Shown here: positions 24,179 through 32,821 of the stretch, one piece after another
Position numbering within the stretch: position 1 is the stretch's first letter
Layout: each line of letters begins with the position of its first letter
Origin: CAYREX01 sp964423505
GTDB taxonomy: Bacteria; Fermentibacterota; Fermentibacteria; Fermentibacterales; JCC-6
DNA length: 60,166 nt
Direction: 5' to 3'
Assembly (NCBI GenBank): GCA_964423505.1
Contig: CAYREX010000018.1
Span: forward strand, 1-60,166
The notes under the pieces: model-generated
The model's database searches: none
Told to the model about the DNA's origin: nothing
The model's input: the letters and a program-made list of their open reading frames with translations, nothing else
Position numbers and translations under genes: made by a program

Positions 24179-24489
24179 CAGTCGGTCTCTTCCATCCCTT
24201 CCCCGCCGGGATTCTGGAAGCCGAAGGCGGGCTGCTGCGAGTCGGTCTCCAGCTTGCCGTAGCGCTTCTCGTAGGCCGTTATCTGTCCCTCCAGCGCCTT
24301 GACGAGGGCCTTCATGCGGTGCGGTGAGACGATGACCCTGGACTTCAGCCTGGCTCCGTTGACGCCCGGCACGGCCCTTGCGAAGTCCAGCACGAACTCG
24401 GCTCTGGAGGACGCCACCAGGAACACGTTGCTGTAGACCCCCTCGGCGTCCTCCGGCTTGACGTTGATTCGCGGCGGCTGTTTCATCAT
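24178..24489 (-). CDS. DUF3467 family protein
   Basis: The product is 103 aa from ATG 24489 (an ATG-ATG pair); the frame is open to GTG 24540, which lacks a ribosome site. The pattern INVKPEDAEGVYSNVFLVASS, then EFVLDFARAVPG, then SRVIVSPHRMKALVKAL and ITAYEKRYG, is typical of the small DUF3467 proteins found across many phyla, of unknown function. It is the first gene of the minus-strand run DUF3467-YbbR-unknown-rpoZ-parvulin and is divergent from the heptose kinase gene at 24564. Confidence 0.8.
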   Translation of the reverse strand: MMKQPPRINVKPEDAEGVYSNVFLVASSRAEFVLDFARAVPGVNGARLKSRVIVSPHRMKALVKALEGQITAYEKRYGKLETDSQQPAFGFQNPGGEGMEETD

Positions 24490-24563
24490 CTTCCGGTCCA
24501 CCGGGCTCCTCTCCTCGTACCCCTCCAGCCGGCGCTCCACACGTCACCGGGACGGAGGTTCCG

Positions 24564-25571
24564 TTGCTCACTGATACCGACCCGAAGAACATACTGGAAT
24601 CGATATCCGGGAGGAGGGTCCTCGTCATCGGGGACCTCATACTGGACCGGAACATTGCCGGCAGGGTGGAGAGGATATCCCCCGAGGCCCCGGTACCGAT
24701 AGTCCAGCTCGACCCGGCCGCCGAGTCGCTCGTGCCCGGCGGGGCGGCCAACGTGGCCAGGAACGTGCTCTCACTGGGCGGGATACCCCTGGTCTGCGGA
24801 GTCGTCGGAGAGGACAGGCAGGGCGCCATCCTCCGGGAGCTCCTGGAGGGCTCCGGGATGGACGTGGCCTGCCTGGTGACGGACAGCGAGAGGCCGACTA
24901 CCACGAAGACCAGGGTCACCTCCGGGACGCACCAGCTGATCAGGCTGGACAGGGAGTCGACCCTCCCCCTCTCCGGGGCGGTCGCGGGGCGGCTTGCCCG
25001 TGGGCTCCGCGAGCTGCTGCCGGAAGTGGACGCCGTCGTCATGGAGGACTACAACAAGGGGGTGTTGGTACCGGAGCTGATATCCGGGGCCATCGGGGCG
25101 GCCCGGGAAGGCGGCGTCCCCGTGGCGGTCGACCCGAAGTTCCTGAACTTCTTCGAGTACTCCGGGTGCACCCTCTTCAAGCCGAACCGCCTGGAGGCCG
25201 GCAGGGCTCTCGGCCGTCACGTCGAGTCCGCCGCGGAAGCCGTCGAGGCGGGGATGGAGCTGGTCGGCAGGCTCGGGGCCGACGCTGTGCTGGTCACCAT
25301 GGGCGAGCTGGGCTCGGTGCTCTGCCGCCCCGGCTCCGCCCCCTTCCACAGCCCCACCCTCGCCAGGCACGTCTTCGACGTCTCCGGCGCCGGCGACACC
25401 GTCATCGCCACCATGGCGATGTGCATGGCCGCCGGCCTGGGGCTGGAGGACTCGGTGCGAACCGCCGGCTTCGCCGCGGCGGCGGCGTGCGCGGAGCCGG
25501 GCGTCTACGCGGTGACCCCCGCTGACATCCTGAGGGAGACCGCCCGCTACCGCAGGGGAGGCCTGGACTGA
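24564..25571 (+). CDS. D-glycero-beta-D-manno-heptose-7-phosphate kinase (HldE N-terminal domain / RfaE1)
   Basis: The product is 335 aa from TTG 24564, with GGAGG six bases before. It is a PfkB/ribokinase-fold kinase: VLVIGDLILDRNIAGRVERISPEAPVP is the RfaE1 start, and GGAANVARN, ATP-site FKPN and catalytic DVSGAGDT are all present. It phosphorylates D-glycero-D-manno-heptose-7-phosphate to the 1,7-bisphosphate in ADP-heptose synthesis for LPS core. In enterobacteria this is fused to the nucleotidyltransferase as HldE; here the second activity is a separate gene that overlaps by four bases. Confidence 0.92.
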   Translation: MLTDTDPKNILESISGRRVLVIGDLILDRNIAGRVERISPEAPVPIVQLDPAAESLVPGGAANVARNVLSLGGIPLVCGVVGEDRQGAILRELLEGSGMDVACLVTDSERPTTTKTRVTSGTHQLIRLDRESTLPLSGAVAGRLARGLRELLPEVDAVVMEDYNKGVLVPELISGAIGAAREGGVPVAVDPKFLNFFEYSGCTLFKPNRLEAGRALGRHVESAAEAVEAGMELVGRLGADAVLVTMGELGSVLCRPGSAPFHSPTLARHVFDVSGAGDTVIATMAMCMAAGLGLEDSVRTAGFAAAAACAEPGVYAVTPADILRETARYRRGGLD

Positions 25572-26041
25572 ACCGGGAGGAGGCCGCGGCGGCCAGGAGG
25601 GAGCTGGCCGAGGCCGGCCTGAAGGCCGTCTTCACCAACGGCTGCTTCGACATCCTCCACTCCGGTCACCTGAAGGTTCTCAGGCGGGCCCGGTCCATGG
25701 GGGACGCGCTCTTCGTCGGACTCAACACCGACGACTCGGTAAGCCGCCTCAAGGGACCGGGCAGACCGGTCATGCCGCTCGAGGCCAGGATGGACCTGCT
25801 CTCGGAGCTGCGGTGCGTCGACTACGTGGTACCCTTCGAAGAGGACACCCCGCTTCGCCTGATAATGGAGCTGGTGCCGGACGTGCTGGTCAAGGGCGGC
25901 GACTACTCGCCGGAAGAGGTGGTCGGAGCCGACGTCGTCAGGCGGGCCGGCGGCCGTGTCGTCATCGTACCGCTGCTGCCGGGGCACTCGACCACCGGGC
26001 TCCTGGAGTCGCTGCTTTCGAGGACCGGGGGAGAGGGCTGA
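25568..26041 (+). CDS. D-glycero-beta-D-manno-heptose 1-phosphate adenylyltransferase (RfaE2)
   Basis: The product is 157 aa, the normal RfaE2 length, if it starts at CTG 25568. That codon overlaps the kinase stop (CTGA) and follows GGGGAGG by six bases. The first ATG or GTG in frame is 25697, which would remove the essential nucleotide-binding region FTNGCFDILHSGHLKVL. Later motifs GLNTDDSVSRLKGPGRPV and VPDVLVKGGDYSPEEVVG are typical of the family. It joins heptose-1-phosphate to ATP giving ADP-heptose. The non-standard start is inferred from the missing alternatives. Confidence 0.9.
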   Translation: MNREEAAAARRELAEAGLKAVFTNGCFDILHSGHLKVLRRARSMGDALFVGLNTDDSVSRLKGPGRPVMPLEARMDLLSELRCVDYVVPFEEDTPLRLIMELVPDVLVKGGDYSPEEVVGADVVRRAGGRVVIVPLLPGHSTTGLLESLLSRTGGEG

Positions 26042-27645
26042 CGCTGGGCCGGAGGCCGGCCGGAGGCGGTTGGTTCGATACCCTGGCCGTCGGTCTGGCG
26101 GCGGTCGGCGTCCGGGCGATGCATCTCCTCTCCACGGCCGGCGAGCCGCTCTCGGTCTATCCGGTGGTGGACGAGGCCTGGCACTGGCACTGGGCCCGCA
26201 TGGTCGCGGAGGGCGACCTGCTGGCGTACGCCCCCTTCTTCAGGGCGCCGCTCTATCCGTGGGCTCTCGGCCTCCACTTCGCCCTTGCCGGCTCCCACCC
26301 GGTCTCCGGCGCCCTGCTCTCCGTGGTCCTGGCCGCCGCCGGGGTCTGCGTGATGCACAGGACCGCCCGGATGCTCACCGGGAGATGGTGGGCCCTCGGA
26401 GCGGCGCTCCTGTGGGCTCTCTGGGGCCCCTCGGTGCTCTACTCCACGAGGATGCTGATGGTCACCCTCTTCGTGGCGCTTCTCGTAGGCTCGCTGCACC
26501 TGCTGCTCTCCGGCCGGGAGCGCTCCGGGTGGCTTCTGCTCGGACTGGCCTGCGCAACCAGGCCCACCGCCCTGCTGTTGCTGCCGGCAGCCTGGGCGGC
26601 CGGCGCCAGGCCCCGGCTGCCGAAGGCCGCCCTGGTCCTGCTGCCGGTGGCCGTCGTATGGGCGTGCAACGCAATGTCGGGCGACCCGCTCACGCTGATA
26701 TCGAGCCAGGGAGGGGTGAACCTCTACATCGGCAACTCCAGGGCGGCGGACGGCTTCACCGCCTTCGCCCCTCTCCCTGCCGGGCCTGAAGCCGGTCTGC
26801 CCGGACGGGAGGGGCTCCCCTACGTCGACAACGTCCATGCAGCCAGCCGTGCGGCCCACCCGGATATGGAGAGGGAGTCGGCGGTCTCGGCCGCGTGGGT
26901 CTCACGGACCGTCGGAGAGGTGGCGGAGGCGCCGCTGGAGTGGGCCGGGCTCATGGGGCGGAAGGCCGCCTTCCTCCTCTCGCCCGTGGAGGTGCCCGGC
27001 AACCAGGACGTCTACTACTGGCGCCGACTCTCCCCGGTGGTCGCCGCGCTTGTCTCCGGGCCGGTCCCCGGGCTTCCGTGGCTGCTGCTCCTGGCCGTGC
27101 TGCCCGTGGCGGCGGCGGCCGGACCGTGGAGCCGGGAGCAGAGGATCCTCCTGGCCTGGTCGCTGCTCCTGGCCCTTCCGGTACTCCTCTTCTTCGTCAC
27201 CTCCAGGCTGAGGCTGCCAGTGGTGCCCTTCCTGCTGCTGCTGGCGGCGGCCAGGCTGCCCCGGGCGAAGCCGAGGGCCTGGCTGCTCGCTCCCGCCGGG
27301 GCCGCGGCCGGGCTGGCCCTGGCGCTCCTGACCTCTCATACCGTCCCGATGGGGGGGGTGAACATGCCCTTCCACAACGCATGCGCGCACATGGAGTCGG
27401 GAGAGCTGGAGCGGGCCCGACAGCTCTACCTCCAGGCCCTCGAGAGGGCCGAAGCGAGGCAGGACCTGGACATGTGCGGGACCGACGCGCTCTACGACCT
27501 GGGAGTGCTGGAGGCGCGCAGGGGGGACCTCGAGGCGGCGGTGGAGTGGTGGGAGCTGCTGCTCGTGCGAAGCCCGGGGCATCCGGGCGCCATGAGGGCC
27601 CTGCAGGTCGTGGAAAGTCTTGACCCTGCGGAGGGGGGGCAGTAG
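26038..27645 (+). CDS. Multi-span membrane glycosyltransferase (GT-C type) with C-terminal TPR
   Basis: The product is about 535 aa. The likely start is CTG 26038, in another CTGA overlap after GGGGGAGAGGG; an ATG at 25813 would overlap rfaE2 by 229 bases, and the next internal ATG would cut the first helix. It has about ten membrane helices. An early acidic loop, PVVDEAWHWHWARMVAEGD, with Y-APFFRAPLYPW resembles the catalytic D-E loop of GT-C enzymes (PMT/ArnT), which use polyprenyl-linked sugars. The last ~90 residues are TPR-like (CAHMESGELERARQLYLQAL, ALYDLGVLEARRGDLE). Placed behind the ADP-heptose genes, it may glycosylate LPS or proteins. Confidence 0.75.
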   Translation: MTLGRRPAGGGWFDTLAVGLAAVGVRAMHLLSTAGEPLSVYPVVDEAWHWHWARMVAEGDLLAYAPFFRAPLYPWALGLHFALAGSHPVSGALLSVVLAAAGVCVMHRTARMLTGRWWALGAALLWALWGPSVLYSTRMLMVTLFVALLVGSLHLLLSGRERSGWLLLGLACATRPTALLLLPAAWAAGARPRLPKAALVLLPVAVVWACNAMSGDPLTLISSQGGVNLYIGNSRAADGFTAFAPLPAGPEAGLPGREGLPYVDNVHAASRAAHPDMERESAVSAAWVSRTVGEVAEAPLEWAGLMGRKAAFLLSPVEVPGNQDVYYWRRLSPVVAALVSGPVPGLPWLLLLAVLPVAAAAGPWSREQRILLAWSLLLALPVLLFFVTSRLRLPVVPFLLLLAAARLPRAKPRAWLLAPAGAAAGLALALLTSHTVPMGGVNMPFHNACAHMESGELERARQLYLQALERAEARQDLDMCGTDALYDLGVLEARRGDLEAAVEWWELLLVRSPGHPGAMRALQVVESLDPAEGGQ

Positions 27646-27648
27646 AAA
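27620..27648 (+). promoter_or_regulatory. Possible promoter of the pyrophosphatase gene
   Basis: TTGACC (27620-27625) and TAGAAA (27643-27648) are 17 bases apart, spanning the stop of the preceding gene. Downstream in the leader a small hairpin CCCGTT-gct-AACGGG occupies 27673-27687. A second weaker pair (TTGCTA/TGTTTA) also exists, so the exact start is uncertain. Confidence 0.35.
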
Positions 27649-27721
27649 AGGGCTTGCCCGGGGGAGGGGCAACCCGTTGCTAACGGGCGTTCAGGTGCAT
27701 GTTTACGACCAAGGAGAGCTG

Positions 27722-29785
27722 ATGAGCATTCCCGAGGTTCTTTTCCGCTACCTGGCGCCGGTGGTAGCGGTGGTGGCAGCCGTGACGGCCCTGGTCAAGT
27801 ACTCGAGGCTCAGGCGTGAGCCCAGGGGCACCGAGAGGATGGACCACCTCTCGGACCTCATATACCAGGGAGCGATGACCTACCTGAAGACCCAGTACCG
27901 TATTCTGCTGGCCTTCGTCGTCCTCATAGCGGTCGGGCTCTACCTCGGCATCGGCCCGGGCACCGCCATCGCCTTCGTGGTCGGTGCCGCCTTCAGCATG
28001 ATAGCCGGCTACGTGGGCATGGACGCGGCCACCATGGGGAACGTCAGGACGACCAACGCGGCCCGGACCGAGCTGCCCGGAGCCCTCAACATCGCCTTCA
28101 GGAGCGGCAGCATCATGGGCCTCGCGGTGACGGTCCTGGGGCTTCTGGGGATATCCCTCTTCTACATACTCTACCATGACGTGCCCGCAGCCGGACGGTT
28201 CCTCGAGAACATGCTGGGAAGCACGATCAACCTGCAGAACATCGCCGGCTTCGGTATGGGCGCGAGCTCCATAGCGCTCTTCGCCAGGGTCGGGGGAGGT
28301 ATCTACACCAAGAGCGCGGACGTAGGGGCCGACCTCGTGGGGAAGGTCGAGGCCCATATACCGGAGGACGACCCGAGGAACCCGGCGGTCATAGCGGACA
28401 ACGTGGGGGACAACGTCGGGGACGTGGCCGGGATGGGCGCCGACCTCTTCGAGTCCTACGCCGGCAGCATCATAGCCGGCGTGGTCCTGGCCTTCGGTTT
28501 CAGCGCCGCCGGTGCCGCGGGGCTGCTCACCTCGGAGAGCGCCGGCGGCGCCACGCTCATAGCCCTGCCCATCGTCATAGCCGCGCTGGGAGCCATCGCC
28601 AGCATCGGGGGGATAGTCTCCGTGGGGCTGCTGAGCAGGGTCGGCAGACCGGCATCGGTCCTGCGGAACGCCGGCTTCATCAGCACGGGGCTCGCGATAG
28701 CCCTGGCCCTCCTGGCGGTCCTCGGGCTCGGGGTCTCCCTCGACGTCTTCTGGGCCATCCTCTCGGGCGTGGCGGCCGGTACCCTCATTGGTCTCGTAAC
28801 CGAGTTCTACACCAGCGGCCCGCCCGTCCGGAGGATAGCGAGGAGCACCTCCACGGGGCCGGCCACCTGCATCATCGAGGGGACGGCCACCGGGATGGAG
28901 TCGGCCATAGTCCCCATACTCCTCATATGCACGGCCACGCTCGTCAGCTACCACTTCGCAGGGCTCTACGGCATAGCCATGGCCGCCCTGGGCATGCTGA
29001 TGAACGTGGGTATGACGATGTCCGTCGACGCCTACGGCCCGGTCGCCGACAACGCCGGCGGGATAGCCGAGATGTCCGGACTGCCCTCCGAGGTCAGGCA
29101 GCGGACGGACAAGCTCGACTCCCTGGGCAACACCACCGCCGCCATGGGCAAGGGCTTCGCGATAGGCTCGGCGGCGCTGACCGCACTCGCCCTGTTCAGC
29201 GCCTATGCCGCCTCCACGGACCTGGCTGCGATAGACCTCCTGAAGCCGCATGTCGTGGCCGGCCTCCTCTTCGGGGGGCTGCTGCCCTTCGTGTTCGCCT
29301 CGCTGACTCTCAGGGCGGTGGGCAGGGCCGCCATGAAGATGGTGAACGAGGTGAGGAGGCAGTTCAGCACGATCAAGGGCATCATGGAGGGGGAGACCGA
29401 GCCGGACACCGAGCGCTGCATCAACATCGCCACCAGGAGCGCCCTGACGGAGATGCTGCTCCCGGGCCTCCTGGCAGTGGCGATACCGGTGCTGGTCTAC
29501 TTCGTCTTCGGCTCACGGGGGCCCGAGACGCTGGGCGGCATGCTGGCGGGGGCCATCGTCACCGGTGTGCTGCTCGCCATCTTCATGTCCAACGCTGGCG
29601 GCGCGTGGGACAACGCCAAGAAGTACATCGAGGAGGGCAACATGGGCGGCAAGGGCTCCGAGGCCCACTCTGCCGCCGTAATCGGCGACACCGTGGGTGA
29701 TCCGTTCAAGGACACCAGCGGCCCCTCGCTGAACATCCTCATCAAGCTGATGACCATGGTTTCCCTGGTCATCTCCCAGGTCTGA
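27722..29785 (+). CDS. hppA: Membrane-bound ion-pumping pyrophosphatase
   Basis: The product is 687 aa from ATG 27722, after AAGGAGAG; the frame from 27620 is not conserved. It has about sixteen membrane helices. Catalytic motifs are intact: DVGADLVGKVEAHIPEDDPRN, DNVGDNVGD, DNAGGIAEM and DTVGDPFKDTSGPSLNIL. It hydrolyses pyrophosphate and pumps H+ or Na+. The key segment reads GNTTAAMGKGFAIGSAAL, with alanine where K+-independent enzymes carry lysine, so by family rule it is K+-dependent; the pumped ion is not readable by eye. It would save energy in a fermentative cell and heads the nfu-rsmB-PASTA-rpe run. Confidence 0.95.
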   Translation: MSIPEVLFRYLAPVVAVVAAVTALVKYSRLRREPRGTERMDHLSDLIYQGAMTYLKTQYRILLAFVVLIAVGLYLGIGPGTAIAFVVGAAFSMIAGYVGMDAATMGNVRTTNAARTELPGALNIAFRSGSIMGLAVTVLGLLGISLFYILYHDVPAAGRFLENMLGSTINLQNIAGFGMGASSIALFARVGGGIYTKSADVGADLVGKVEAHIPEDDPRNPAVIADNVGDNVGDVAGMGADLFESYAGSIIAGVVLAFGFSAAGAAGLLTSESAGGATLIALPIVIAALGAIASIGGIVSVGLLSRVGRPASVLRNAGFISTGLAIALALLAVLGLGVSLDVFWAILSGVAAGTLIGLVTEFYTSGPPVRRIARSTSTGPATCIIEGTATGMESAIVPILLICTATLVSYHFAGLYGIAMAALGMLMNVGMTMSVDAYGPVADNAGGIAEMSGLPSEVRQRTDKLDSLGNTTAAMGKGFAIGSAALTALALFSAYAASTDLAAIDLLKPHVVAGLLFGGLLPFVFASLTLRAVGRAAMKMVNEVRRQFSTIKGIMEGETEPDTERCINIATRSALTEMLLPGLLAVAIPVLVYFVFGSRGPETLGGMLAGAIVTGVLLAIFMSNAGGAWDNAKKYIEEGNMGGKGSEAHSAAVIGDTVGDPFKDTSGPSLNILIKLMTMVSLVISQV

Positions 29786-29802
29786 CGGGAGGAAGCCGTT
29801 CA

Positions 29803-30054
29803 ATGACTGATGAAGAGAAGGCTCCCGACTACAACGAGGAGAACGTCCGTCAGGAGATAGAGAAGATAAGGCCGGCGCTCCAGGCCGACGGGGGAGACAT
29901 CGAGCTGGTCGGCCTGGAGGGGGACGTGGTCAAGGTCAGGCTGCGGGGCGCCTGCGCCGGGTGCGCCATGGCGACCATGACCCTCCAGTGGACCGTCGAG
30001 CGGAACCTGAAGGCCGTCTTCCCGGACATAGAGAAGGTGGAGAACGTCGGCTGA
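29803..30054 (+). CDS. NifU-like C-terminal domain (Nfu) iron-sulfur scaffold
   Basis: The product is 83 aa. The family core is VRQEIEKIRPALQADGGDIELV, then VRLRGACAGCAMATMTL with the cluster-binding pair C51 and C54, then a helix and VFPDIEKVENV. It would carry a 4Fe-4S cluster between subunits and pass it to target proteins. It is a stand-alone Nfu domain with no IscU or HesB partner nearby. It lies 17 bases after hppA and 13 before rsmB. Confidence 0.92.
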   Translation: MTDEEKAPDYNEENVRQEIEKIRPALQADGGDIELVGLEGDVVKVRLRGACAGCAMATMTLQWTVERNLKAVFPDIEKVENVG

Positions 30055-30067
30055 CGACGGGGGGGGC

Positions 30068-31270
30068 GTGGCCGCCCGTCGACTGGCCATGGACATCCTC
30101 TGCGGCAGGCGGGGGCGAGGCGGCGGGGGCCCCACGGGGGCCGACCGCTCCCTCGCCCTCCGCATCTCCCGGGAGGCACAGGTCTGGCGGGCCAGGCTGG
30201 ACCGGGCGCTGGAGCCCCACTGCCGGAGGCCGCTCCCGGGGCTGGAGCCGATGGTCCGCGCGGCGCTCCGGGCCGGTGCCGTCCAGCTCCTGCTCATGCG
30301 CGTGCCCGCCCACGCTGCCGTATCGACCACGGTAGGGGCCATGGGGCGTCACAGGGCAGCCGGGCTGGTGAACGCCGTGCTGCGAAGGCTCGCCGAGCGG
30401 GGCGAGCCGTCGCTGGAGGAGGCTCCGCTGCATGTGGCCATGTCCCATCCGGAGGGGCTGGTGGAGCGCTGGCTCGCCAGGTACGGCAGGGAGCGCACCG
30501 AGGCCCTGCTGGCCTGGGACAACTCACCGCCGACGATAGGCTGCTGCATGCCGCCCGGCTCGCCCGACCCGCCGGGCAGCTCCCCCGGCGGATGGGTGGA
30601 CGGCTACAGGGTACTGGAGCGCTCCGGCGCCGAGCCGACCGGCGGCCTGCCCCCCGGGGCCTACGTCCAGGACGAGGGCGCCGCACTGGTAGGCAGGGCG
30701 GTCTCCCGTCTGGCCGGCGGGCGAGTCCTGGACGCATGCGCCGCCCCGGGGGGCAAGACCCACCACCTGCAGGGCGGGGGCGGCACGGTAATCTCCATGG
30801 ACCGTTCGGTGGAGAGGTCGGCGCTGCTGGCGGAGAACTCCCGGAGGCACCGGTGGGAGGCGGTCCTGCCGCTGGTGGGCGACTGCCTGGCCCCCCCCTT
30901 CGGGCGCCTGTTCGACTGCGTGCTCGTCGACGCGCCATGCACCAACACCGGCGTCTACAGGCGCCGACCGGACGCCAGATGGAGGTGGGGGCCGGGACTG
31001 CTCGACTCCTGCACCGCCCTCCAGGCCCGCCTGCTCGATGCCGCAGCGCGGCTGGTAAGGCCGGGAGGGGTTCTGGCCTACTCCACCTGCAGCCTGGAGC
31101 CGGAGGAGGGTGAGGAGGCGGCCGCCGACCTCGAGCGGAGGCGACCGGGACTCCTGAGGCTCGACATGCCCGCGCCCCCCGAGGTTGTCCGGGACGGCGC
31201 TGTTTGCATATTCCCCCCGGAGCACGGGATGGACGGCATGTACGCAGCAGCCTGGAGAAGGGAGCGATGA
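30068..31270 (+). CDS. rsmB: 16S rRNA (cytosine-C5)-methyltransferase RsmB-like
   Basis: The product is 400 aa from GTG 30068. The first ~130 residues are a NusB-like RNA-binding domain (LRAGAVQLLLMRVPAHAAVSTTVG, VNAVLRRL). The C-terminal part is the NOL1/NOP2/Sun methyltransferase: VLDACAAPGGKTHHL for SAM, DAPCTNTGVYRRRPD with the catalytic-release cysteine, and STCSLEPEEGEE with the attacking cysteine. It methylates a cytosine of 16S rRNA (C967 in E. coli). Its stop overlaps the PASTA protein start (ATGA at 31267). Confidence 0.92.
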   Translation: MAARRLAMDILCGRRGRGGGGPTGADRSLALRISREAQVWRARLDRALEPHCRRPLPGLEPMVRAALRAGAVQLLLMRVPAHAAVSTTVGAMGRHRAAGLVNAVLRRLAERGEPSLEEAPLHVAMSHPEGLVERWLARYGRERTEALLAWDNSPPTIGCCMPPGSPDPPGSSPGGWVDGYRVLERSGAEPTGGLPPGAYVQDEGAALVGRAVSRLAGGRVLDACAAPGGKTHHLQGGGGTVISMDRSVERSALLAENSRRHRWEAVLPLVGDCLAPPFGRLFDCVLVDAPCTNTGVYRRRPDARWRWGPGLLDSCTALQARLLDAAARLVRPGGVLAYSTCSLEPEEGEEAAADLERRRPGLLRLDMPAPPEVVRDGAVCIFPPEHGMDGMYAAAWRRER

Positions 31271-32031
31271 GCCCGGCCGTCAGGTACCTTGTCATCCTCG
31301 CCGCCACGGCGGTCATCGCCGGCGTGGCCGGTACGGTCCTCGCCGGGATCGTGTTCGACCCTCCGGAGTTCGTCAGCTCGGTGGGAGCGGAGGCGGTTCC
31401 GGTAACCGTGCCGGACGTCATCGGGATGACCCGCCAGGAGGCCAGGACCGCCATAGAGTCCAGCAGCCTGGTCCTGGCCGGTCAGTGGTCGGAGTACGGG
31501 CCGCTCGAGACGATGGGCACGGTGATCCGGCAGGACCCGCCCCCCGGCGCCCAGACCCCCAGGGGCGCCCCGGTGAGCATCTTCTGGAACACCGGCCCGC
31601 TCTACCGCGAGTTCCACCCGGACTCGCTCGTAGGTCTGACCGCGGTGGAGGCGGAGGAGCGGATAGCCGACTGGCAGCTCTACAGCATCGGAAGGAGCTG
31701 GGTGTCCCACCCCTCTTCGCCGGAGGGCACCGTGCTGGCGGTATCCCCGAGGCAGTACGACAGCCTCGCGGTACACACCCCGGTGCGGCTCCTGGTCTCA
31801 ACCGGCTGGGAGGGGGTCCCGAGGCTCACCGGAATGCGGCCGACGGACGCCGACTCGCTGCTCTCCGGAATGGGCCTCGTGCTCCGGGTCTCGGAGGAGA
31901 GGGAGACCGGGGACGTGATGGAGCAGGGCCTGATACTGGAGCAGGCGCTCACCGCCGGCTCGCCCTTCGCGGTCGGCGATACGATCGATGTCGTCGTGGG
32001 GACCTCCGGCTCCGGATGGGGGACCTGGTGA
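31267..32031 (+). CDS. Membrane-anchored PASTA-domain protein without kinase domain
   Basis: The product is 254 aa. ATG 31267 lies in the rsmB stop. One N-terminal membrane helix (YLVILAATAVIAGVAGTVLAGIVF) is followed by three PASTA-like repeats, each opening with VPDVIGMTRQEARTAIESS-type sequence: VTVPDVIGM, then SLVGLTAVEAEERI, then VPRLTGMRPTDADSLL. PASTA domains bind peptidoglycan fragments and usually sit on Ser/Thr kinases or penicillin-binding proteins; neither is fused here. In many Gram-positive bacteria rsmB-phosphatase-PASTA kinase-rsgA-rpe is a conserved order, so this looks like that locus with the kinase part absent. Confidence 0.82.
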   Translation: MSPAVRYLVILAATAVIAGVAGTVLAGIVFDPPEFVSSVGAEAVPVTVPDVIGMTRQEARTAIESSSLVLAGQWSEYGPLETMGTVIRQDPPPGAQTPRGAPVSIFWNTGPLYREFHPDSLVGLTAVEAEERIADWQLYSIGRSWVSHPSSPEGTVLAVSPRQYDSLAVHTPVRLLVSTGWEGVPRLTGMRPTDADSLLSGMGLVLRVSEERETGDVMEQGLILEQALTAGSPFAVGDTIDVVVGTSGSGWGTW

Positions 32032-32693
32032 TGGCCGGGCCGCCGGAGGGCCCCCTGGTCTCCGTCTCCCTGCTGGGCTGCGACCACGGCAGGCTGGCCG
32101 AGGCGGCGGTCTCTATGGAGCGGGCCGGAGCCGACATGATACACCTCGACGTGATGGACGGCGTCTTCGTGCCCGTCCTTACCTTCGGCGCAGGCGTCGC
32201 CGCCTCCCTCGGCCGGGTGACGGACCTGCCCCTGGATGCCCACCTGATGGTGGAGCGGCCGGAGGGACTTGTCGACGCCTTCGCGGAGGCGGGGTGCAGG
32301 TACGTGACCGTCCACGCGGAGGCGACCAGCCACCTGGAGGCTCTGCTGTCCAGGATAAGGGACCTCGGCTGCCTGGCGGGGGTCTCTCTGAACCCCTCCA
32401 CGCCGCCGGACTGCCTCAGGTACCTCGCCCCTGTCCTGGACATGGTCCTGGTCATGTCCGTCAACCCGGGCTACGCCGGCCAGGAGCACCTCCCGCACAC
32501 CCACGGGAAGATAGCGGAGATAAGGGAGATACTCGACGAGACCGGCTCCGGAGCCATGATATCGGTCGACGGCGGGGTGGACCCCTCCAACGCCAGGAGG
32601 CTGACCGCCCTGGGGACGGACATCCTCGTGAGCGGCTCCTTCGTTACCGGGTCCGCCTACCCCGAGGAGGCGATAGCGGCGCTCCGGGGCTGA
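32031..32693 (+). CDS. rpe: Ribulose-phosphate 3-epimerase
   Basis: The product is 220 aa, and ATG 32031 overlaps the PASTA stop (ATGA). It is a TIM barrel with the family motifs HLDVMDGVFVPVLTFG, LDAHLMVERPE, VTVHAEA, LNPSTPPDCLRY, VLVMSVNPGYAGQ and ISVDGGVDPSNA, and the metal-binding His/Asp set is intact. It interconverts ribulose-5-phosphate and xylulose-5-phosphate in the pentose phosphate pathway. The usual N-terminal SILSADF is replaced by SVSLLGCDHG, a mild divergence. It is followed by a GGGGC-TGAA-GCCCC mini-hairpin at the stop, possibly the end of this transcript. Confidence 0.93.
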   Translation: MAGPPEGPLVSVSLLGCDHGRLAEAAVSMERAGADMIHLDVMDGVFVPVLTFGAGVAASLGRVTDLPLDAHLMVERPEGLVDAFAEAGCRYVTVHAEATSHLEALLSRIRDLGCLAGVSLNPSTPPDCLRYLAPVLDMVLVMSVNPGYAGQEHLPHTHGKIAEIREILDETGSGAMISVDGGVDPSNARRLTALGTDILVSGSFVTGSAYPEEAIAALRG

Positions 32694-32714
32694 AGCCCCC
32701 CCTCCCTGCGGCAC

Positions 32715-32743
32715 TTGAGCATGAGCCCCATCCTCTTTATAGT
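32715..32743 (+). promoter_or_regulatory. Sigma70-like promoter of the ffh-rpsP-trmD operon
   Basis: TTGAGC (32715-32720), a 17-base spacer and TATAGT (32738-32743). The leader to the ffh start at 32822 would be about 70 bases. The region lies in the 128-base gap after rpe and is the only obvious gap ahead of the ribosomal/SRP gene block. Confidence 0.65.
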
Positions 32744-32821
32744 TGCATGCTCTGCGCCGGTGGCCCGGGCGGTGAGGTCCGTCCGGGCAGGGGGCGCACG
32801 TTATCCATTGGAGGAATCAGT

